A stretch of DNA of 6,237 bases from Actinomycetota bacterium (GTDB lineage Bacteria; Actinomycetota; Actinomycetes; Nanopelagicales; Nanopelagicaceae). Of this stretch, positions 1 to 4,832 are shown piece after piece. How positions within the stretch are numbered: position 1 is the first letter of the stretch; every line of letters begins with the position of its first letter. A program made the position numbers and the translations under genes. The stretch covers positions 1-6,237 of the forward strand of contig CANKXJ010000046.1 in the NCBI GenBank assembly GCA_947487595.1, read 5' to 3'. The notes below the pieces were generated by a model, which saw only the letters and a list, made by a program, of their open reading frames with translations, had not been told where the DNA came from and made no database searches.

Positions 1-99
1 GGAACAGCGATCTTGATCGTTGTGGGTGTTGGTCTTGATACTGCAAAGCAGATCGAGTCACAGTTGCAGCAGCGTTCATATGAGGGATTCCTTAAGTAA
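1..99 (+). CDS. secY: SecY protein translocase subunit, C-terminal end (partial)
   Basis: The open frame enters from the left edge and ends in TAA at 97-99. It encodes 32 residues, beginning GTAILIVVGVGLDTAKQIES and ending RSYEGFLK. The pattern VGVxLDTxKQIESQL...YEGFLK is the characteristic end of the last membrane helix and cytoplasmic tail of bacterial SecY, the channel subunit of the Sec translocon that exports unfolded proteins and inserts membrane proteins. The identification rests on this motif and on adk and map following, the usual downstream neighbours in actinobacteria. The stop codon overlaps the adk start by one base (TAATG), so the two are probably co-transcribed and translationally coupled. 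The rest of the gene lies outside the window. Confidence 0.93.
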   Translation, partial: GTAILIVVGVGLDTAKQIESQLQQRSYEGFLK

Positions 100-731
100 T
101 GCGTCTTGTCCTGGTAGGTCCACCAGGTGCTGGAAAGGGAACACAAGCTCAATTCCTTGCAGCACATTATTCAATTCCACATATTTCTACTGGTGATATT
201 TTCCGTGCCAATTTAAGGGCAGGAACACCTCTTGGTGTTCAAGCTCAAAGCTTCATGGATCGTGGTGAGTTAGTTGCAGACTCTGTGACTAATGAAATGG
301 TTAAAGATCGTTTAACTCATGATGATGTTGCTAAAGGGTTTTTACTTGATGGTTTTCCACGCAACGTTGCCCAAGCAGAAGTCTTGCGCGCAATCTTGGC
401 CGAGAAGAAGACACCTCTACACGCCGTCCTAGAGTTTTCATTAGCCAACGAAGAAATCGTTTCTCGTCTTTCAGCACGTCGCACCTGCAAGGATTGTTTC
501 CAGCCATCAGTAGGGGTTGATAAGTGTCCACAATGTGGTGGAGATGTTTACCAGCGCGAGGACGATAAGGCAGAGGTTATTGCCCGTCGCCTTGAGGTTT
601 ATCAAGAACAAACATCACCTATCATCTCTTTTTATCGCAATGAGGGCTTGCTTATTAGTGTGGGGGCGCTCGGTAGCGTCGGCGATATAACAGCACATGC
701 AATTTCGGCCTTAAGCCGCGTTTCAGAATAA
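99..731 (+). CDS. adk: Adenylate kinase, zinc-type LID
   Basis: Cytoplasmic nucleotide kinase catalysing ATP + AMP to 2 ADP, which balances adenylate pools. The 210-residue product has a P-loop GPPGAGKGT at 7-15, the AMP-site stretch ISTGDIFR (29-36) and GELV (56-59), the DGFPR motif (84-88) with Q92, and LID arginines near R127/R128, R153 and R164. The LID carries CxxC...CxxC cysteines (C130, C133, C143, C146), the arrangement that binds structural zinc in long-form bacterial kinases. Length is normal for the long form; some actinobacteria such as Mycobacterium have, as I recall, a shorter kinase without this zinc LID. The ATG overlaps the secY stop by one base. A GAGGGA at 82-87 is a distant ribosome site (11-base gap), so coupling to secY probably helps initiation. 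map follows after 10 bases. Confidence 0.97.
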   Translation: MRLVLVGPPGAGKGTQAQFLAAHYSIPHISTGDIFRANLRAGTPLGVQAQSFMDRGELVADSVTNEMVKDRLTHDDVAKGFLLDGFPRNVAQAEVLRAILAEKKTPLHAVLEFSLANEEIVSRLSARRTCKDCFQPSVGVDKCPQCGGDVYQREDDKAEVIARRLEVYQEQTSPIISFYRNEGLLISVGALGSVGDITAHAISALSRVSE

Positions 732-741
732 ACTAGTAACC

Positions 742-1554
742 ATGGCAATTCAGATTAAAAATATTGAACAATTAAAGCTGATGCGCCGTGCTGGTTTATT
801 GGTAGGACAAACTCTGGAGCTTCTGCGCGAATCAATTAAGCCAGGCATGACAACAGATGCATTAGATGCAATTGCTGCAGCAAACATTAAGCGCGGTGGC
901 GCAACTTCAAACTTTAAGGGCTATCACGGTTTCCCAGCCACAATCTGTGTTTCAGTCAATGATGAAATTGTTCATGGAATTCCAGGGCCACGCATCATCA
1001 ATGATGGCGATGTGGTTTCAATTGATTGCGGCGCAATAATTGAGGGCTGGCATGGGGATGCAGCTATTTCAATTGGTGTTGGGTCAGTTAATTCAGAAGA
1101 TCAAAAACTGATGGTTGTCTGTGAAGAGTCAATGTGGCGGGGGATAGCTGCAGGAAAATGCGGAGCCAAACTTTCTGATATTGGATATGCAATTGAGCAA
1201 TACGTTAACTCACAAGGCACGTATGGAATCTTGCAGGAGTACGGTGGTCACGGAATTGGTACTGAAATGCACCAGGAACCACACGTATTAAATTTTGGCC
1301 GCGGCGGACAAGGCCCAGAGATTGTTGCTGGTTTAGCTCTTGCAATCGAACCGATGATTACTCGCGGATCAGCTCGCACTAAGGTTTTAGAAGATGATTG
1401 GACAGTTGTTTCTACTGATTCATCTAGAGGCGCTCACTTTGAACATTCCTATGTGATCTGCCCTGATGGCAAGCCATTTGTGCTCACGGCCCTTGATGGT
1501 GGCAAGAGTGACCTCGGACACCTAGGAGTTGAGATTTCAAGCCTGCTCTCCTAA
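742..1554 (+). CDS. map: Type I methionine aminopeptidase
   Basis: Removes the initiator methionine from nascent proteins when the second residue is small. The 270-residue protein shows the full pita-bread metallopeptidase set: H78 (VNDEIVHGIP), metal ligands D95 (SIDCG), D106 (WHGDAA), H170 (GGHGIG), E203 (AIEPM) and E234 (AHFEHS), plus the second histidine H177 in MHQEPHV. The protein starts directly with the catalytic domain and has no N-terminal zinc-finger extension, so it resembles the short bacterial class. The start is chosen from the family pattern (residues 1-20 read as the first helix, 'IKNIEQLKLMRRAG'). No clear Shine-Dalgarno sequence precedes it, so it is probably coupled to adk, whose stop is 10 bases upstream. 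In many actinobacteria infA follows map; here the tct operon intervenes. Confidence 0.97.
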   Translation: MAIQIKNIEQLKLMRRAGLLVGQTLELLRESIKPGMTTDALDAIAAANIKRGGATSNFKGYHGFPATICVSVNDEIVHGIPGPRIINDGDVVSIDCGAIIEGWHGDAAISIGVGSVNSEDQKLMVVCEESMWRGIAAGKCGAKLSDIGYAIEQYVNSQGTYGILQEYGGHGIGTEMHQEPHVLNFGRGGQGPEIVAGLALAIEPMITRGSARTKVLEDDWTVVSTDSSRGAHFEHSYVICPDGKPFVLTALDGGKSDLGHLGVEISSLLS

Positions 1555-1567
1555 AGAATTAACCGTT

Positions 1568-1591
1568 TTGTTACAGGCAAATGCTTAACAA
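1568..1591 (+). promoter_or_regulatory. Operator-like inverted repeat upstream of tctC
   Basis: TTGTTA at 1568-1573 and TAACAA at 1586-1591 form perfect six-base half-sites separated by 12 bases. They lie just upstream of the possible -10 of the tctC promoter. The placement suits a regulator binding site. A six-base dyad in a gap this size is not rare by chance, so this is a candidate only. Confidence 0.25.
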
Positions 1592-1602
1592 GCTCCCCAA
1601 TT

Positions 1603-1608
1603 CATACT
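1603..1608 (+). promoter_or_regulatory. Possible -10 box of the tctC promoter
   Basis: CATACT matches four of six bases of TATAAT and fits the loose actinobacterial TAnnnT-like class poorly at the first base. No good -35 hexamer lies at 16-18 bases upstream. Initiation here would place the RNA 5' end near 1614, so the leader would begin at about the hairpin at 1611-1643. A promoter is expected in this gap because gene function changes between map and tctC, but the exact site is a weak call. Confidence 0.22.
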
Positions 1609-1610
1609 AC

Positions 1611-1643
1611 TTTCTACCCAACCTTCACCCTCGAAGGTAGAAA
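1611..1643 (+). promoter_or_regulatory. Leader hairpin covering the first tctC ribosome site
   Basis: Outer arms TTTCT (1611-1615) and AGAAA (1639-1643) pair. After a five-base bulge (1616-1620), inner arms ACCTTC (1621-1626) and GAAGGT (1633-1638) pair around a six-base loop. An alternative fold pairs TTTCTACC (1611-1618) with GGTAGAAA (1636-1643) over a 17-base loop. Either fold ties up the AAGGTAG that would serve the ATG at 1646 and leaves the GGAGAT serving the ATG at 1661 free. It could be a translational control element, a 5' stabiliser, or a DNA operator. Confidence 0.4.
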
Positions 1644-1647
1644 TTAT

Positions 1648-1653
1648 GGAGAT
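1648..1653 (+). promoter_or_regulatory. Ribosome binding site that favours the 1661 start of tctC
   Basis: GGAGAT lies seven bases before the ATG at 1661. The competing ATG at 1646 has AAGG (1634-1637) eight bases upstream, inside a predicted hairpin. The later start also gives a signal peptide beginning MRKN, the usual positive n-region, so I prefer 1661. The 1646 start would add only MEISS. Confidence 0.5.
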
Positions 1654-1666
1654 CTCATCGATGAGA
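1653..1666 (+). repeat. Perfect 14-base palindrome over the tctC start
   Basis: TCTCATCGATGAGA is its own reverse complement. It spans the preferred ATG of tctC (1661-1663) and directly follows the GGAG ribosome site. A perfect 14-base palindrome at a given short site is unlikely by chance, though codon choice constrains half of it. It could act as an operator; as RNA, a zero-loop palindrome would fold poorly. Confidence 0.6.
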
Positions 1667-2788
1667 AAGAATTCATTTATTCGTTTCGCTGTTGCGGCAA
1701 CTGCAGTTGCTGTTTTAGCCGGAACGACGCTTCCAGCAAATGCTGCAGTTAAGCCGGCCAACAAAGCAACAATCGGTGATGACTGCACAGCTGCATCTAC
1801 AGGCAAAAAAGCTCCAGGTCGTGGAGTTGATGGATCAGATCTAACTTGTATGGCTGTTACAACTGGTTCATTTAAAGGCATGAACAAATGGTGGTACGCA
1901 GATGTGAAGCCACTCAAGGCTATCGACTGGACAATTCCTGCTAACCCAGGTGGATATTCACTCACAGCTGATGCGATTACAAACTCTCTTAAAGCAGAAG
2001 GTCTGTTAGCAGCTACTACATCTGTTTATAAGCCAGGTGCTGGTGGTGCTGTTGGTCTTGCTGCATTCCAAGAAATCAAGGGTAAGCCAGAAGCTGGAAT
2101 GGTTACTGGTATTGCAATGACTGGTGGACTTTATTCAAACAAGTCAACACTTAATCTTCTAGCTTCAACACCAATTGCAAAGATCTTGCGCGAGTATGAA
2201 GGAATCGTTGTTCCAGCTTCATCTAAGTACCGCACATTGAAGCAATTAATGGATGACCTTGTTGCAAAGCCAAATGCGGTTGCTATCGCAGGTGGTAACA
2301 AGGGTGGAGTCGATCACCAGACTATTGGCCTACTTGCACAAAAGGCAGGCGTGGATCCAACTAAGTTGAACTACGTTGTTTACTCAGGTGGACCAGAAGT
2401 CATTACTTCACTTCTTAGCAACGCAACTCAGGTTGGTATCTCGGGAGCACTTGATTTCGCACCGTACGTAACATCAGGAAAGATGCGTTATCTTGGAGTT
2501 TCATCAGCCAAGACAATCTCTGGTATCAAAGCCAAGACATTCGTTTCACAGGGTTACGACCTTGTATATGGAAACTGGCGTGGAATCATGGCTCCAGCTG
2601 ATCTTTCAAAGGCTGATTACCTCAACTTCATTAAGGTAATTGACATCATGCATGTTTCACCAGCATGGAAAGCTGAGCTTACAAAGAACAAGTGGGATAA
2701 CGAGTTCGTAGCAGGAGCTGCTTTCAAGTCATTCCTTGAAAAGCACATCCCAGAAATCAATGCAGTCATGAAGGGCCTTGGAATCTAA
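1661..2788 (+). CDS. tctC: TctC-family exported substrate-binding protein
   Basis: Extracytoplasmic solute receptor of a tripartite tricarboxylate transporter; it captures the substrate and delivers it to TctAB. From the 1661 start it has 375 residues. Residues 1-28 are a Sec signal peptide (MRKN, hydrophobic core, cleavage after ANA); there is no lipobox cysteine. Residues about 38-80 form an extra module with two cysteines (C42, C63) and GVDGSDLTC...KWWY. The TctC fold follows from about 88 to 373, with VYKPGAGG (122-129), the ligand-loop-like GGNKGGVDHQTIG, and WRGIMAP (306-312). It is longer than the usual ~320-330 residues because of the module. Codon use is strongly biased (GGT, CTT, ACA, TCA, AAG), as in a highly expressed gene. 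It heads the operon, and tctB follows with no spacer. The substrate is not deducible; relatives bind citrate, dicarboxylates, aromatic acids, nicotinate or amino acids. An alternative start is at 1646. Confidence 0.93.
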   Translation: MRKNSFIRFAVAATAVAVLAGTTLPANAAVKPANKATIGDDCTAASTGKKAPGRGVDGSDLTCMAVTTGSFKGMNKWWYADVKPLKAIDWTIPANPGGYSLTADAITNSLKAEGLLAATTSVYKPGAGGAVGLAAFQEIKGKPEAGMVTGIAMTGGLYSNKSTLNLLASTPIAKILREYEGIVVPASSKYRTLKQLMDDLVAKPNAVAIAGGNKGGVDHQTIGLLAQKAGVDPTKLNYVVYSGGPEVITSLLSNATQVGISGALDFAPYVTSGKMRYLGVSSAKTISGIKAKTFVSQGYDLVYGNWRGIMAPADLSKADYLNFIKVIDIMHVSPAWKAELTKNKWDNEFVAGAAFKSFLEKHIPEINAVMKGLGI

Positions 2789-2798
2789 TTGATTCTAA
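2778..2798 (+). promoter_or_regulatory. Small hairpin at the tctC/tctB junction
   Basis: TTGGAATC (2778-2785) pairs with GATTCTAA (2791-2798), eight pairs including one G-T. The five-base loop TAATT holds the tctC stop and the first two bases of the tctB TTG start. The stem is AT-rich and would be opened by ribosomes finishing tctC. If real, it would tie tctB initiation to tctC translation. Confidence 0.35.
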
Positions 2799-3295
2799 AG
2801 ATCTCTCAGCAGGCAAAGGGGGAGCTGGTATTTGCCAGCTCCCTCTTTCTGCTTGGGATATTTGTTGCTTGGGATACATCTCGTATGGATGTCCCACAGG
2901 GCTCTTCAATTGTTAGCCCTCAAACTTTTCCATACATGGTTGCCGCTTTCACTTCATTAGTCGGCTTTGGATTGATTATGCAAGTTTTGCGGGGTCGACT
3001 GGGAACGCCCGAAGGCAATCATCCAGGTGATTCATTTGTCGGTGCAAATTTTAAGACGATGGCAATTATTGCCGCTGCTATTGGACTCCATGTGATTTTG
3101 CTTGAGATTGCCGGTTATGTAATTGCAGCAACAGTCTGTTTCTTTGGAGTCGCATATGGATTTGGCTCAAGAAAATACCTTAAAGATTTAGGAATTAGTT
3201 TTGCTTTTGCGTTAGTCGTTTATTTCGCTTTCACAATAGGTCTCAATATCAACCTTCCTTCAGGCTTCTTCGAAGGAGTGATCGGAAATGGGTAA
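2789..3295 (+). CDS. tctB: TctB-family small membrane subunit of the tricarboxylate transporter
   Basis: Small integral membrane subunit that works with TctA; its exact role in transport is poorly defined in the family. The 168-residue product has hydrophobic segments at about 14-28, 46-66, 88-106, 107-126 and 131-152, and the family-like ending GLNINLPSGFF. Family members are usually near 150 residues. The start is TTG, immediately after the tctC stop and in the same frame. No ATG exists until 2888, which would remove the first membrane helix, and an upstream start is blocked by the stop, so TTG is the only sensible choice. The ribosome site is weak (GGA at 2780-2782), implying coupling to tctC. 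Codons 10-20 encode a strong RNA stem-loop. The last eight bases overlap tctA. Confidence 0.88.
   Translation: MILKISQQAKGELVFASSLFLLGIFVAWDTSRMDVPQGSSIVSPQTFPYMVAAFTSLVGFGLIMQVLRGRLGTPEGNHPGDSFVGANFKTMAIIAAAIGLHVILLEIAGYVIAATVCFFGVAYGFGSRKYLKDLGISFAFALVVYFAFTIGLNINLPSGFFEGVIGNG
2815..2848 (+). terminator. Strong stem-loop inside the start of tctB, attenuator-like
   Basis: AAAGGGGGAGCTGG (2815-2828) pairs with CCAGCTCCCTCTTT (2835-2848): 14 pairs, 13 Watson-Crick and one G-T, around the loop TATTTG. Nine consecutive GC-rich pairs sit next to the loop. The 3' arm and following bases (TCTTTCTGCTT) are T-rich but do not form a clean T run, so partial termination or an mRNA 3' end stabiliser is more likely than a full terminator. 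It starts 26 bases after the tctC stop, the usual place for the stem-loop separating a binding-protein gene from its permease genes. It is fully translated as codons 10-20 of tctB. Confidence 0.5.
3255..3278 (+). promoter_or_regulatory. tctA ribosome site paired in a hairpin within the tctB end
   Basis: The best Shine-Dalgarno sequence in the window, AAGGAG (3273-3278), lies nine bases before the tctA ATG. It can pair with TTCCTTC (3255-3261) through GAAGGAG (3272-3278): seven pairs including one T-G, with a ten-base loop. Both arms lie inside tctB, so ribosomes finishing tctB would open it. This is a standard design for translational coupling. Confidence 0.4.
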
Positions 3296-4787
3296 TAGTT
3301 TTGCAATGTTGATGGATGGTTTTCAGACCGCCTTCACCCCAACAAATTTGATGTTTGGACTTCTAGGAACATTCCTTGGAACTCTTGTTGGAGTATTGCC
3401 AGGGATTGGACCTGCTCTAGCAATTGGTTTACTCCTTCCTGTTTGTTTAACGGTTAATCCAACTTCAGCGTTAATTATGTTTGCCGCAATTTTCTACGGT
3501 GCTATGTATGGTGGATCAACGACATCTATTTTGCTCAATACTCCCGGAGAAAGTGGCTCGGTAATTACTGCCTTAGAGGGCAACAAGATGGCCAAAGCTG
3601 GCCGAGCAGGTGCTGCACTTGCAACAGCTGCCATTGGTTCATTCGTTGCTGGAACTATTGCCACATTGTTATTGGCTTTTGGTGCTCCTTGGATGGCCGA
3701 TGTTGCACTCACTATCCAGCCCGCAGGTTATTTATCTCTCATTATTTTGGCTTTTGCAACAGTTGGAACTCTGCTGGGTTCATCAAGAATTCGTGGCTTA
3801 GTGGCACTTTCAGTGGGATTAGTTATCGGACTCATTGGCGCAGATCTTCAGTCCGGTGCGTTGCGATTAACTTTTGGCAATATGAATGCCATTGATGGAA
3901 TTGAAACCGTTACGGTAATTGTGGCAATTTTTGCATTAGGTGAGGCGCTATATCTTGCAAGCCGTCACACATTGGTGCGTACCGAAGTCCTTGAGATGAA
4001 AGGCAAAGCCTGGATGACACGGGAAGATTTCCGTCGCTCATGGAAGCCATGGCTGCGTGGAACTGCAATTGGTTTTCCACTGGGAGTTATTCCAGCAGGT
4101 GGTTCTGAAGTTCCAACATTTTTAAGTTACGGTGTTGAAAAAGCTTTGTCTAAAAATAAGGATGAGTTTGGTAAAGGGGCAATTGAAGGTGTTGCTGGTC
4201 CAGAGGCTGCAAATAATGCAAATGCTGCAGGTGTCTTGGTTCCAATGCTTGCACTAGGTTTACCAACTTCTGCAACTGCCGCCGTTGTTTTGGTTGCTTT
4301 CCAGTCTTTTAATATTCAACCAGGCCCGATGCTTTTCCAGACTAATCCGGAAATTGTTTGGGGATTGATTGCCTCTCTATTTATCGGTAACGCTCTGCTA
4401 TTAGTCCTTAACCTTCCTTTGATTCGCTTTTGGGTGCTTTTGCTGAAGATTCCAACACATTACTTATATGCAGGAATTACTACTTTTGCCTTACTAGGTG
4501 CCTACGCCCTCAATAACTCCACTTTTGATCTGCAAGTGGCATTAGCTGTGGGATTTATCGGCTATTTGTTCCGCAGATTTGGTGTGCCAGTTACGCCACT
4601 TATCATCGGTGTGATTTTGGGGCCGCTGGCTGAACTGCAATTCAAGCGCGCACTTCAAATTAGCCAGGGGGATTGGAACATTCTCATTGCTGGCGGATTC
4701 CCAAAGATCATCTACGGCATTTTATTGCTGGTGATTATTGGGCCGCTGGTTTGGAACTTTAAGAAAAAATTCGCAGTTAATAAGTAA
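3288..4787 (+). CDS. tctA: TctA-family large membrane subunit of the tricarboxylate transporter
   Basis: Main membrane-spanning subunit, the presumed cation-coupled translocation channel fed by TctC. The 499-residue length is normal for the family, and the protein is hydrophobic throughout with about 10-12 helices in two related halves. Half one has GVLPGIGPALAIGLLLP (35-51) and YGGSTTSILLNTPGE (74-88). Half two has IPAGGSEVPTFLSYGVEK (268-285), GVAGPEAANNANAAG (301-315) and LALGLPTSATAA (321-332). The PEAANN block is diagnostic. The second-half loop has PTS where, as I recall, many relatives have PGS. The ATG overlaps tctB by eight bases and has a strong AAGGAG. The MFS gene starts on the base after its TAA, in the same frame. 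Substrate unknown. Confidence 0.95.
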   Translation: MGNSFAMLMDGFQTAFTPTNLMFGLLGTFLGTLVGVLPGIGPALAIGLLLPVCLTVNPTSALIMFAAIFYGAMYGGSTTSILLNTPGESGSVITALEGNKMAKAGRAGAALATAAIGSFVAGTIATLLLAFGAPWMADVALTIQPAGYLSLIILAFATVGTLLGSSRIRGLVALSVGLVIGLIGADLQSGALRLTFGNMNAIDGIETVTVIVAIFALGEALYLASRHTLVRTEVLEMKGKAWMTREDFRRSWKPWLRGTAIGFPLGVIPAGGSEVPTFLSYGVEKALSKNKDEFGKGAIEGVAGPEAANNANAAGVLVPMLALGLPTSATAAVVLVAFQSFNIQPGPMLFQTNPEIVWGLIASLFIGNALLLVLNLPLIRFWVLLLKIPTHYLYAGITTFALLGAYALNNSTFDLQVALAVGFIGYLFRRFGVPVTPLIIGVILGPLAELQFKRALQISQGDWNILIAGGFPKIIYGILLLVIIGPLVWNFKKKFAVNK

Positions 4788-4832
4788 ATGAGTTCAGAGA
4801 AGCTTTTGCCCTGGGCTAAGCCTTTACTTATT
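4779..4832 (+). repeat. Perfect 10-base inverted repeat over the tctA/MFS junction
   Basis: AATAAGTAAA (4779-4788) and TTTACTTATT (4823-4832) are exact reverse complements with a 34-base spacer. The left arm contains the tctA stop and the first base of the MFS ATG. Inside the spacer a second stem is possible: GCTT (4802-4805) with AAGC (4818-4821), then GCC (4808-4810) with GGC (4814-4816) over the loop CTG. In RNA the whole element would put the MFS start codon at the edge of a paired stem. No clear ribosome site lies before this ATG. Confidence 0.5.

Noticed and set aside
223..240. GAACACC/GGTGTTC hairpin with a four-base loop inside adk
   Set aside because: A seven-pair stem with a short loop is expected a few times by chance in a window this size, and it sits mid-gene with no functional context.
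331..531. Minus-strand open frame within adk
   Set aside because: Shadow of a well-supported gene; its translation has no recognisable domain and no start signal.
1555..1660. A riboswitch in the map/tctC gap
   Set aside because: The gap is about 106 bases and shows only simple hairpins; I recognise none of the conserved cores of known riboswitch classes.
1585..1965. Minus-strand 126-residue open frame over the tctC start
   Set aside because: It lies antisense to the signal peptide and first module of tctC, matches no family I know, and lacks a ribosome site.
2888..3295. Shorter tctB starting at the ATG at 2888, leaving the 2815-2848 hairpin intergenic
   Set aside because: It would remove the first membrane helix and leave a gap in an otherwise gapless operon; the sequence before 2888 reads as a typical TctB N-terminus.
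3610..3895. Short forward open frames inside tctA in another frame
   Set aside because: They are alternative-frame readings of TctA helices; TctA itself is intact with all family motifs.
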